In this document: positions 24,260-33,465 of the stretch, piece after piece
Layout of the letters: each line of letters begins with the position of its first letter
Numbering within the stretch: the stretch's first letter is position 1
Source of the DNA: Treponema phagedenis
GTDB taxonomy: Bacteria > Spirochaetota > Spirochaetia > Treponematales > Treponemataceae
NCBI RefSeq assembly: GCF_008153345.1
Contig: NZ_CP042818.1
Location: 2,815,001 to 2,879,000 of the forward strand
Direction: 5' to 3'
Length of the DNA stretch: 64,000 nt
Program-made: the position numbers and the translations under genes
The notes under the pieces: model-generated
What the model saw: the letters and a program-made list of their open reading frames with translations, nothing else
What the model was told of the DNA's origin: nothing
Database searches by the model: none

Positions 24260-24919
24260 ATGAAACGAAAAATAAAATTGTTTTTTGATAAGCAGAATTT
24301 ACGCAGAATGATTAACCAAACAGCAAGTTACTCCGAGATAATTATTGCGGGAATTATGCTTGTCGGAATTATTCTTCTTTCGGTGCGGGCATTCAGCGGT
24401 ATTGTTACTATTATAACAACCTTTTTTACCGAAGACTCTATTCCGCCGGTGTCGGAATTTTTGTCTATTGTGTTTGAACTTGTGATTGGAATTGAGTTTA
24501 TCAAGATGCTGGTAAAGCGCACACCGGCGAGTGCCATTGAGGTGCTGCTCTATACCATTGCACGAAAACTTGTTGCCGACCACGGAAGCATGCTGGAATC
24601 TCTTTTAGGAGTTGTTGCGATTGCGATTCTTTTCGCAACGCGGAAATATTTGAATGACCCCGAAATTTATAATCACGAGTTAGAGGGCGACTATATTGTC
24701 AACGGCGGCACCAGTATTCAGGAAGTAAACAAACGTCTTGGAGCGGATTTTGATGCGGCAAAAGGAAACACGGTTGCCGGGTATCTTTTTAACTACTTAA
24801 AAAAAGAGGGAGTAAAACCAAGCTATCGATTAAAAACCACCATCGGCGATTTTGTGTTCGAGATTTATGAGATGGACGATGATCTTATTCGACATATAAA
24901 AATTACACCGCTAAAATAG
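24260..24919 (+). CDS. PsiE-like membrane protein fused to a CorC/HlyC-type domain
   Basis: The product is 219 residues from the ATG. Residues about 20-135 hold four hydrophobic helices in the pattern of phosphate-starvation-inducible PsiE proteins (IIIAGIMLVGIILLSVRAF, FELVIGIEFIKMLVKRTPASAIEVLLYTIARKLV, VVAIAILFATRKYL). Residues about 145-219 match the small CorC/HlyC (transporter-associated) domain, with GDYIVNGGTSIQEVNKRLGADFDA, NTVAGYLFNYL and FVFEIYEMDDDLIRHIKI. That domain is usually found at the end of CNNM/CorC ion-efflux proteins. The pair suggests a small membrane protein with a nucleotide- or ion-sensing tail, which is an inference. It converges on the GNAT gene with only 2 nt between the stops. 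Confidence 0.7.
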   Translation: MKRKIKLFFDKQNLRRMINQTASYSEIIIAGIMLVGIILLSVRAFSGIVTIITTFFTEDSIPPVSEFLSIVFELVIGIEFIKMLVKRTPASAIEVLLYTIARKLVADHGSMLESLLGVVAIAILFATRKYLNDPEIYNHELEGDYIVNGGTSIQEVNKRLGADFDAAKGNTVAGYLFNYLKKEGVKPSYRLKTTIGDFVFEIYEMDDDLIRHIKITPLK

Positions 24920-24921
24920 GT

Positions 24922-25845
24922 TTACTCGTAAGTACATTTTTTACTGAAAATAAGTCCAAGTTGGCGGAACCCTGCGCTTTCCATTGTGGTATAAAAATAC
25001 GATGGCAACCATCGGTCGGTAAGTTGTAAAAAGCGAAACATGGTATCATCTGCAAAGCTTATCGCTTTGTGCAATAATTCTTTTCCCAGCCCAAAACCGC
25101 GATACTCGGGTAAAATACGAAAAACAGGAATTTCTAAACTTTGCCCCTTAGAAGGAAGAAGCAAACAGCAGCCGATTACTTCTTCGTCATTTTTTATCAA
25201 AATCACCGTACTGTTTTCCGTATCTTTCAAAGCTATTTCTTCTATGCACAGTTCTTGCAACAGGCTGTACTCAAAAAGAGAAAAAGCATCTTGATTTTCA
25301 TGATTCAAAGGCATTGCTGAAGAATCTCTTAAAAAATCAATTAAAAAAGAAGATGAAAGCGTTTTTAGCGGCACGGTTTCAAAAACAAAATCTTCTCGAA
25401 TAAGGTCGCCGGTTTCCTCTTCTTCAAAACATAGCGGCTCTAAGTTGTGTTGCTCCCGCAAATCATTAAACCATGCATAAATTACCGCGCGCATTTCCGC
25501 TTCTTTAAATTTATACCAGCGATGTTCAATTTCAGGAAAGTCTTTTAGTGCTTCTTTAAAGTTTTTAAAAACTCCCTTCCGCTGCGAAAAAATATCACGC
25601 AGTTGCTCTCTTAAAACAGGATTACGGATTTCCGCCGTAAACCGCTCCATAACTCTAAATCCGCAGGAGGAATTCCAATCGGGAATAGCATAGAATCTAT
25701 TCTCCGGTTCATTCTCTATTGCTGTTATTGCATCCGTTTGATTGATACATTTACCGGTTTGAATATCAAAAAGATAGCGGTCATGTTGATTTTCCATAGC
25801 GAAAATAAGCTCGCCTATTGTTTCAGGCGATAGAAAAATATCCAT
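24922..25845 (-). CDS. UPF0158-type domain fused to a GNAT acetyltransferase
   Basis: From the ATG at 25845 the protein has 307 residues. The N-terminal half resembles UPF0158: an opening helix, then GELIFAMENQHDRYLFDIQTGKC, RFYAIPDW, MERFTAEI, KGVFKNFKEALKDFPEIEHRWYKF, EMRAVIYAWF. The C-terminal 120 residues are a GNAT fold, with STVILIKNDEEVIGCCLLLPS and the acetyl-CoA loop ILPEYRGFGLGKELLHKAISFA. The acceptor substrate is unknown. The frame is open to 25890, but that stretch holds the divergent eno promoter and no Shine-Dalgarno site, so the inner start is preferred; this choice is uncertain. The fusion ties two families usually found alone. Confidence 0.7.
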   Translation of the reverse strand: MDIFLSPETIGELIFAMENQHDRYLFDIQTGKCINQTDAITAIENEPENRFYAIPDWNSSCGFRVMERFTAEIRNPVLREQLRDIFSQRKGVFKNFKEALKDFPEIEHRWYKFKEAEMRAVIYAWFNDLREQHNLEPLCFEEEETGDLIREDFVFETVPLKTLSSSFLIDFLRDSSAMPLNHENQDAFSLFEYSLLQELCIEEIALKDTENSTVILIKNDEEVIGCCLLLPSKGQSLEIPVFRILPEYRGFGLGKELLHKAISFADDTMFRFLQLTDRWLPSYFYTTMESAGFRQLGLIFSKKCTYE

Positions 25846-25850
25846 ACCAT

Positions 25851-25879
25851 TTGATATTATCATGGAAAAATGATATAAT
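25851..25879 (+). promoter_or_regulatory. Promoter of eno
   Basis: TTGATA (25851-25856), 17-nt spacer, TATAAT (25874-25879), then a 32-nt leader containing TAGGAGGT before the ATG at 25912. It is one of the clearest promoters in the window. Confidence 0.78.
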
Positions 25880-25881
25880 AA

Positions 25882-27210
<1,329 letters not shown>

Positions 27211-27230
27211 ACGTTTTTAACGGTTAATCG

Positions 27231-27266
27231 TAAAAAAAGCTGCCCGAAGAAGGCAGCTTTTTTTTT
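27231..27266 (+). terminator. Intrinsic terminator of eno
   Basis: AAAAGCTGCC and GGCAGCTTTT flank a 7-nt loop and are followed by a T8-9 tract, a classic Rho-independent terminator 25 nt after the stop codon. Confidence 0.92.
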
Positions 27267-27277
27267 AAGCTGATCTA

Positions 27278-27700
27278 TTGCATTATCATAAACAATTTTA
27301 TAAAAACTAAACCGTCTGCGTGGAACCACGGTCGTCCGTGCCCGTGCCGAAATCTACATTTCTCTGGTGCAGGGGTTAAGGGGACGGGAGCGCGGCGAAG
27401 GATAAACCGGCAAGACTAAGGGCAACCCCAAGCCTGTACAATACACATTAGTATGGTAAATTACTCATCGTTGCTAAATTCCAAACGACGTTTTAAAGCA
27501 TCAACATAAAACTGTAAAATTGATGCTTTAAAACTCGTAGGCGAAGTTAGAGTAAATTTTCAAAACTTCGCCCTTGCGCCGTGTCGGACTCTTTTTTATA
27601 AAAATTTGGTTTCGTATTGGATACATTAAAAAACTATTGGAATTAACACACCAAAGCGGGGGCAAGGGGCGACAGCCCTTTGTTCATGCATAAGCCCTGT
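27278..27700 (+). repeat. Composite palindromic element, copy 5
   Basis: The modules in order are: AAACAATTTTATAAAAAC; the GGAACCACGG..CCGTGCC hairpin; a block AATCTACATTTCTCTGGTGCAG with variants at about 41218 and 13325; GTATGGTAAATTAC; GTTTTAAAGCATC..GATGCTTTAAAAC; GCGAAG..CTTCGCC; and GTGTCGGACTCTTTTTTATAAAA. At 27655-27700 a GC-rich AAGGGGC-type remnant ends in CATGCATAAGCCCTG. The remaining gap to 27815 shows only a short inverted repeat (CCGCAAAATAATTCGGGGGATAATCC area). No gene is supported. Confidence 0.7.
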
Positions 27701-27814
27701 ACAAAGAACCGAGTAAACGGTTGTTATTTTCAGGCAGGTCAAATATAAATTATTATCCGCAAAATAATTCGGGGGATAATCCTGAAAATTATTGTTATGA
27801 GGTTCTCTGCTATG

Positions 27815-30800
27815 TTATTTATCAGCCATTTCAAGGATTAGCCCTATTTCACCTTCGGAACGTTTTAGTGCATTTGCGATTGCTTCAATAGTCCACCCGC
27901 TGTTGTAAAGTTTAAGCACATTTTCTCGTGTTTCGATTGAGGGAGAGCCGCTTCCTGCAGTTTTTGCCGGCATTTCAGATTTTAGAAGGACTCCTAAAAG
28001 CTTTAACTGGCTTTCGGAATTCTTTGAAATTTCCTGTAATCTGGTTTCGGTTGCCGCAAGCCATTCCCGGGCATTTTGCATCTTTTCGATCCGCTCTTCC
28101 ATCTCTTCTAAAAGAGAATCTATTGTTTCCATTTGTGCCCGAACGGCTTCGGTTTTGTTTTGATTTTCCAAAACCACGGTTAAATCATTTCGTACGCTTT
28201 CAAGCTCCGGAGAAACGGTGGTTAGTTCCCCTTTAAAGTCTTTTATATTATTTTCGAGCGCTTTAAGATTTTCAAAGGCATCGTCAATATTTTTTACCGT
28301 TTGATCAAGTACAAGACCTTTTTTCTCAAGCCTGTCATATCGGGTATTCACATCACTGATACTTTCTTCAATTTTTCTGATTTGAACTTGATACTGCTGC
28401 AAATCATCATTGACAGCATTAATTTCCAGAATCTTTCTATCCATTGACTCTGAAAAGCCTTCAAGTTTTGCAAATTCTCCTTCAAGAATGTCAATGTTTT
28501 TTCGCTCTTCCATAAAGCGAGCTATTTTTTGCTCGGCTTCTTCTTCTAAGTGTTTGACTTTTTCATATTGTAAGCTGAGCTTATCCATTGTATCCCGATA
28601 AATTTCAAACTTGGCAATTTCATTAGTGATTCTTGTGATATCTTCTTCAAGTCCTGCTTTTAATTCATCTGCGCGCTCAAAAACCTTTGTTTGATTAATA
28701 AAGGCTGCTTGCCTTTTTTCAATTTCATCAAGGCTCTGTGTAAGTCGCTCGGAATCGTTTTGTATTTTTGTCAAAAGTCCTTCTTGTGTGCTAACGATTT
28801 GAGTTTGTAACGATTGAATCATATCTCTGACTGTCTGCAAAGATGATTCAGTTTCAAAAGTTGCCTCACGGATTTTTTTGTCGATTAGCTGACTCGCCTG
28901 CTCACAGTCGTTTTGTAAGGTTGCCGTTACGGATTCCGCATGATTGGTTAAATTGTTTTTTACATTTGCAATCATCTCATCCATTTCTTCAAATTTTTTA
29001 TTTAATTCTTCAAAAGCTTCATCGCTTTTTAACGCAAATTCTTTATATTGAGAATTATATTTTGCATCAAGATTTTCTATTGCAGTCTCGGTCAAAGCTG
29101 CAAAACTGCTGATTTTTCCGTCAAATAAGCTCCGGGCATCCGCAAATTGTCTATCGCTTCCGGTTTTCCAGGATTCAAGGTTCTGATGTATTTCGGCAAA
29201 ATTTTGTTCAGCCTGCGTTTTTATATTCTCTATATATTCTGACAGTTCTTTAGCGTTTGCTTCTAAATCCCGCGTTTGCGTTTTTAGCGTTTCCTGCATT
29301 TTTTGTTGCATGTCCAAAACTTCTTCTTCCAACGAGATGCTTGCTTTTTCTTTTAAGGTTTCTGCGGTGTTTTTCAGTTCTGTAATATATTGTTCAAGAC
29401 TTTGATCGTTACCGCTAATTCTTCGTTTAAGATTTTCTTCTATTTGAGAAACTTGTTGGCTCAATTTTAAAAACTGCCCATTGTTCTCTTCCGCAAGTTT
29501 TAGTAACCGTTGTTTTAATTCTTTTTTATACGCATCTTCAATATCACGGCGGGATGATTCGTTTTCGGAAGCAAGTAAAGTCAACTTTTCTTCCAAATCA
29601 TTACGCCACTCATCAATACGAATATTTAGCACATCCCCGCGCTTTTGCAAATCTTCAAAAAAGTCATCTTGAAATAGCTTCAATTTTTCAGATGCATTTG
29701 CATATGCGGTATTCTTTAACTCATTTAGTTCATTATTGATTTCTTCCATTTTGGTTATCAAGGTATTATACCGTTCGGTGAAGTTTGCCTCAAAACCGGT
29801 TTGCTTTTCTTCAGCAATCCGCACATAGTCATTAAAGCTTTGCTTGAATTTTTCTTCAGTTTCTGTACTCAGTTTTTTGAGCTCTTCCTCTAATGTGTCA
29901 ATCCCCGCGATTGCTTGTTCAATTTTATTGTAGCGAAATTCCACCTCTTTTTGATAGTTAATAAATTTAACATTAGACGATTGCGAGAGTTTCGTAAGGC
30001 TTTCATTGAGCGTTGTGGAAATTGTTTGGAGCTTTTCATGAGAAGCTGTGGAAAGCGTTTGGATGTTTTCATTAAGCGTTGCAGCCAATGTTTGTATTTT
30101 TTCTTTTAAACCTGTTTCCGTGTGTTTAAAGGTGTTTTGAATTTGAACCGAATGCTCGGTTGATTTATTTTCTGCGTTGCTTATCTTTTCAAGTAGATTT
30201 TGCACCTTAGCATCTACTTTGCTTTCAATTTCGGCAAAATCGGTTTTCATAACGGAAACATAAGATTTAGCTTCCTCTGTCCAGCCTTGTTTAAATTCCG
30301 CAGCAAGTTTTTTTGTATCCGCGAGATTGGTTTTTATCTGTTGATCAAGCACAGCGGAGCGCTCCTCAAGCGTATTTTTATACTTTTTAATCCGCTCAAT
30401 CGTTTGAGATTCTAATTTTTTAAATGCTTCATCTTCAAAATTTTCCGCTTTTTTTGCCGCATCCTCTAAAGCTTTTTTATATAATTCATTCAGTTTAATG
30501 GCGGCAACCTCAAATAACGATTCGGATTTTCTTTCAGTGTCGGTAAGGCGCTTTTCAAGCTCGGAAATTCCCTCGGTAATTTCGGCAAAAATATCCTTTT
30601 TGGCGTCTGCAAGATTTTGTGCGTTCTCCGCTCTAAAGGTATTTTGTACTTCAGGAAGAGCATCAATTATTTGTTGTAATTCCGCTTTTGAATCGTGGAT
30701 AGCTTTTCCTAAAGAATCTATAAATCCGGACTCTTTAGTAATTTCAGTTAAATTTTTTTGTGCAACGGAAGTTAATTCCATAAGTTGTTTTATTGTTTGT

Positions 30801-31126
30801 TCCGAGTTTTTTGCATGTTGATCGATACTTTCGATGGTAGCACTTCTTACCGCAAGTTTATCGGCTTGTTGCATAAATTTATCATATATATCATCAAGTC
30901 TTTTTACCGAAGCAAGGGCTTGTTCCTGTTGCACGCTGAGCTCAATGCCGGCATTTCGCAGTTGATTTGTTTTCTCGGTTACAAAAGCTTCCAGCTCTTC
31001 TCTGACTCGATCTCCGTACTTCTTTGCTTTTTCAATCGATCTATTGTTTTTATCCATTTGACGCGATAAAAGAACCATTCCTAACGAGATTGCGGAGGTT
31101 ATCGCAACGATTAAAAAATATTCCAT
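27815..31126 (-). CDS. Giant membrane-anchored coiled-coil protein (SpiroCoCo type)
   Basis: The 1103-residue product begins with one membrane segment (YFLIVAITSAISLGMVLL, residues 3-20) followed by basic residues (RQMDKNNRSIEKAKKYG). About 1000 residues of nearly continuous coiled coil rich in Glu, Lys, Gln and Leu follow. The last 50 residues break the pattern: after a Gly/Ser linker the stretch ETRENVLKLYNSGWTIEAIANALKRSEGEIGLILEM resembles a helix-turn-helix. Proteins of this size and plan are conserved in spirochaetes; a structural or cytoskeletal role, or a tether across the cell, is plausible but unproved. The tail could bind DNA or another protein. It follows the HAD gene by 50 nt on the same strand. 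Confidence 0.88.
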   Translation of the reverse strand: MEYFLIVAITSAISLGMVLLSRQMDKNNRSIEKAKKYGDRVREELEAFVTEKTNQLRNAGIELSVQQEQALASVKRLDDIYDKFMQQADKLAVRSATIESIDQHAKNSEQTIKQLMELTSVAQKNLTEITKESGFIDSLGKAIHDSKAELQQIIDALPEVQNTFRAENAQNLADAKKDIFAEITEGISELEKRLTDTERKSESLFEVAAIKLNELYKKALEDAAKKAENFEDEAFKKLESQTIERIKKYKNTLEERSAVLDQQIKTNLADTKKLAAEFKQGWTEEAKSYVSVMKTDFAEIESKVDAKVQNLLEKISNAENKSTEHSVQIQNTFKHTETGLKEKIQTLAATLNENIQTLSTASHEKLQTISTTLNESLTKLSQSSNVKFINYQKEVEFRYNKIEQAIAGIDTLEEELKKLSTETEEKFKQSFNDYVRIAEEKQTGFEANFTERYNTLITKMEEINNELNELKNTAYANASEKLKLFQDDFFEDLQKRGDVLNIRIDEWRNDLEEKLTLLASENESSRRDIEDAYKKELKQRLLKLAEENNGQFLKLSQQVSQIEENLKRRISGNDQSLEQYITELKNTAETLKEKASISLEEEVLDMQQKMQETLKTQTRDLEANAKELSEYIENIKTQAEQNFAEIHQNLESWKTGSDRQFADARSLFDGKISSFAALTETAIENLDAKYNSQYKEFALKSDEAFEELNKKFEEMDEMIANVKNNLTNHAESVTATLQNDCEQASQLIDKKIREATFETESSLQTVRDMIQSLQTQIVSTQEGLLTKIQNDSERLTQSLDEIEKRQAAFINQTKVFERADELKAGLEEDITRITNEIAKFEIYRDTMDKLSLQYEKVKHLEEEAEQKIARFMEERKNIDILEGEFAKLEGFSESMDRKILEINAVNDDLQQYQVQIRKIEESISDVNTRYDRLEKKGLVLDQTVKNIDDAFENLKALENNIKDFKGELTTVSPELESVRNDLTVVLENQNKTEAVRAQMETIDSLLEEMEERIEKMQNAREWLAATETRLQEISKNSESQLKLLGVLLKSEMPAKTAGSGSPSIETRENVLKLYNSGWTIEAIANALKRSEGEIGLILEMADK

Positions 31127-31176
31127 GTTCCCACCTTATGATAAATCCTGCTAAGTAATTTTTTATTTTAACAGTA

Positions 31177-31878
31177 TTACTGTATCATATATTGTAATAA
31201 TTGACGATAGTCGGAGAAAAAAAAGTCAGCGCCTTGTATGCGCTTTCCGAAAATCCTTGAAAATCCGCTTTGTATACCAACCATGCAGCCGGCAGCTTTT
31301 GCCCCTTCAACATCATAGTTATTATTGCCTATATAAAGTATCTGATTGCAAGGCAACTTAAGTTTTTCTGCAAGTGCATAAAATGAAAGCGGAGAGGGTT
31401 TTAAAGCGCCCACTTCTTCCGTTCCCAATGCGGCATCACAGAGGGGCAAAACACCCCAAACATCATTTTTTTGAGATGGAGGAAAGTCGGAAAGCAGGGC
31501 AATTTTATAGCCGTGTGCTTTCAGCGTTTTAATTGTTTGCAACATATGGGGAAATGGTTTCACTTTGTCAAAATATTTTTTCCAACCTTGATAAATCTCT
31601 GTTTCTATAAAATTTTTTACCGCTTTTGCATCTTTTCCCGTTTTTTCCGCAATAAGCGTAGCTTGCAAATCAAAAAAATCAGCAAGAGGTTCCTCAGGAT
31701 TTTCTATTTGAAGTTTCCGCAACTTTTTTCGAACTTCCCCAAAGGCAATCATAAGCTTCAAATGCCGAATCATAAAGGGAGTAATTCGTAAAAAAAAATG
31801 CTCTTCGGGGTACAATGTGCCGTCTATATCAAAGGCAACTGCTTTAACAATCTTAAGTTTTTCAATGAGTGTTGCCAT
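31177..31878 (-). CDS. HAD-superfamily hydrolase
   Basis: The 233-residue protein has all four HAD motifs: the nucleophile block VAFDIDGTLYP (Asp17, Asp19), motif II LLSDFPPS, the motif III Lys in GALKPSPLSF, and the motif IV acidic block YIGNNNYDVEGAKAAG. The helical cap lies between residues about 25 and 110. It should be a small-molecule phosphatase of the phosphoglycolate-phosphatase-like subgroup; the substrate cannot be read from the sequence. Its ATG lies 5 nt after a TATAAT box, so the mRNA may be leaderless. The coiled-coil gene follows in the same direction. Confidence 0.88.
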   Translation of the reverse strand: MATLIEKLKIVKAVAFDIDGTLYPEEHFFLRITPFMIRHLKLMIAFGEVRKKLRKLQIENPEEPLADFFDLQATLIAEKTGKDAKAVKNFIETEIYQGWKKYFDKVKPFPHMLQTIKTLKAHGYKIALLSDFPPSQKNDVWGVLPLCDAALGTEEVGALKPSPLSFYALAEKLKLPCNQILYIGNNNYDVEGAKAAGCMVGIQSGFSRIFGKRIQGADFFFSDYRQLLQYMIQ

Positions 31879-31883
31879 AAGAT

Positions 31884-31913
31884 ATTATACAATAGAATAA
31901 AAGATTTTGTCTA
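31884..31913 (-). promoter_or_regulatory. Promoter of the HAD/coiled-coil unit
   Basis: On the minus strand TAGACA (31908-31913), 18 nt, TATAAT (31884-31889), then only 5 nt to the ATG. Transcription would begin within the first codon or next to it. Confidence 0.5.
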
Positions 31914-31984
31914 TTATAAAAATCAAGTGATTTATTGCTGCTTTTTGCATGACGGCCGCATCTTACAGGATCCTTGGTGCTACG

Positions 31985-32441
31985 ATAATGTTTTGTAATT
32001 ACGTTGTTGTTATACTATTTGGAGCATTAACCATAACGGCCTGAAGATTCAAGCATTACTATGGTAAATTGCCCACCCTTGCGAAATTCCAAACGATGTT
32101 TTAAAGCATCAACACAAAACCATAAAATTGAAGCTTTAAAACTCGTTGGCGAACCAAAAGTAGCAATTCCAAGGTTTCGCCCTTGCGCCGTGTCGGGCTT
32201 TTTTTATAATAGGGAGTTTTTAAACTCGCAGGTTTCATTTTGCCATGGACGGCAAAAATCAGAACCGCCATGGACGGCGGTGGTTCCAGGCAGAAATGAG
32301 TTTGAAAACTACCACATTTGTATAATAGGAGTTTTCAAACTCATGGTTTAGTTTTTGCCATGGACGGCAAAAACTAAACCGGGACTCTTTTTTGTAAGAT
32401 GTGTTAAAAACGGATCGAGGTATTAAAAAAACGTTATACCG
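31985..32441 (+). repeat. Composite palindromic element, copy 6 (both ends present)
   Basis: The left end ATAATGTTTTGTAATTA (about 31985) and the right end TTAAAAAAACGTTATACC (about 32425-32441) bracket all main modules. They include CATTACTATGGTAA, GTTTTAAAGCATC..GCTTTAAAAC, GCGCCGTGTCGGGC, TTTTGCCATGGACGGCAAAA (32238-32257), ACCGCC/GGCGGT (32264-32281), GAGTTTGAAAAC..GTTTTCAAACTC and a second TTTTGCC/GGCAAAA. This is one of the best full-length copies. Short open frames inside it are repeat-derived. Confidence 0.75.
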
Positions 32442-32477
32442 GAAAACTTGCTCTCCATGCATATGGCTTCTTCTTTG

Positions 32478-32506
32478 TTGACAGTAGATTTTCCTCATGT
32501 TATTTT
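32478..32506 (+). promoter_or_regulatory. Promoter of the YgjP-like gene (leaderless start)
   Basis: TTGACA (32478-32483), 17 nt, TATTTT (32501-32506), then 6 nt to the ATG at 32513. No ribosome-binding site is present. Confidence 0.55.
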
Positions 32507-32512
32507 GTTTTT

Positions 32513-33214
32513 ATGAAGTCCGGAATTATGATAGATTCAATTTATGTGGAAGTATGGCGTAAAAATATAAAAACTATTCGCTTGGTAATCAATCCCAGAA
32601 CGGGGGAGCCGCGCGTTTCAGCTCCGATGCATGTTTCCGATGAAGAGCTTTTGCGTTTTATAGAAAAATATGCTGAATGGATTAAAAAAAATCGAAAAAA
32701 AATGAAAGCTCGCAGGGACGGACGGGAATCACAGCGCCGACTTAATGAGGGTGATACGGTTCCGCTTTGGGGTGAGCCACACCGGATTCGCATAGATTTT
32801 GACGCAAAAAGAGCTACTGTTTCTGCCTCTGAAGGGGTTCTTCATTTTAAATTGCCGCATGGCGCTGATATCATAAAGAAGAACGAAGTTTTGGAGCGTT
32901 TATACAAGAGAGAGTTAAAAACTTTTATTGAAGAAATTTTACCCCACTGGGAGAATAAAACAAAAGAGAAAGTGTCGGTAATTCGATACCGTAGTATGCG
33001 CTCAAGGTGGGGAACATGTAACCCGCGCGATAAAATTATTACATTGAATACAAAACTCGCCGCTTTTCCGTATGAGTGTGCGGAAGTTGTTTTAGTGCAC
33101 GAGATTGCGCATTTTAAAGAAGCCTCGCATAATGCAAAATTTAAATCGTATTTAACAAAGTTTTTACCCGACTGGAAAAAAAGACAGGATTATTTAAAAG
33201 AGGCGGCATATTAA
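32513..33214 (+). CDS. YgjP-like M48-family metalloprotease
   Basis: The 233-residue protein has the YgjP/UTP-pyrophosphatase-associated fold: an N-terminal beta-rich domain (VEVWRKNIKTIRLVINPRTGEPRVSAPMHVSDEELLRFI) and a C-terminal zinc domain with HEIAH (His196, Glu197, His200) and a third ligand His206 in ASHNAKF. The RSMRSRWGTCNPRDKIITLN block is typical. Family members are cytoplasmic metallopeptidases of uncertain substrate. An alternative ATG lies 15 nt downstream (32528). The first is preferred because the -10 box ends 6 nt before it. Confidence 0.88.
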   Translation: MKSGIMIDSIYVEVWRKNIKTIRLVINPRTGEPRVSAPMHVSDEELLRFIEKYAEWIKKNRKKMKARRDGRESQRRLNEGDTVPLWGEPHRIRIDFDAKRATVSASEGVLHFKLPHGADIIKKNEVLERLYKRELKTFIEEILPHWENKTKEKVSVIRYRSMRSRWGTCNPRDKIITLNTKLAAFPYECAEVVLVHEIAHFKEASHNAKFKSYLTKFLPDWKKRQDYLKEAAY

Positions 33215-33289
33215 CGGAGCACTGTTAAAAATATCGATTTATTGTTATTACCGCTTCGAATAAGTTTGCCGACATCTGTTTAATGCTGA

Positions 33290-33465
33290 TCGAGTAAACA
33301 TTTTGCAATTAAATTGCTGTCATACCTATCGGATTATCAACAATGTCGGCTGATAATTTCGGCATTTCTATAATAATTTGCCATGAATGGCGCCGATTTC
33401 ATGCAAACACGATGTTTTAAAAGCCTAATATTTTTCAAGAGCTTTTAAAACTTGTCGGCTAGTTT
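33290..33465 (+). repeat. Degenerate composite element, copy 7
   Basis: A left end GTAAACATTTTGCAATTAAATTG at about 33294 and a GTTTTAAAAGC..GCTTTTAAAAC hairpin at about 33413-33452 are recognisable. The intervening boxes are too diverged to align by eye, and the element runs into the end of the next gene. Confidence 0.4.
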
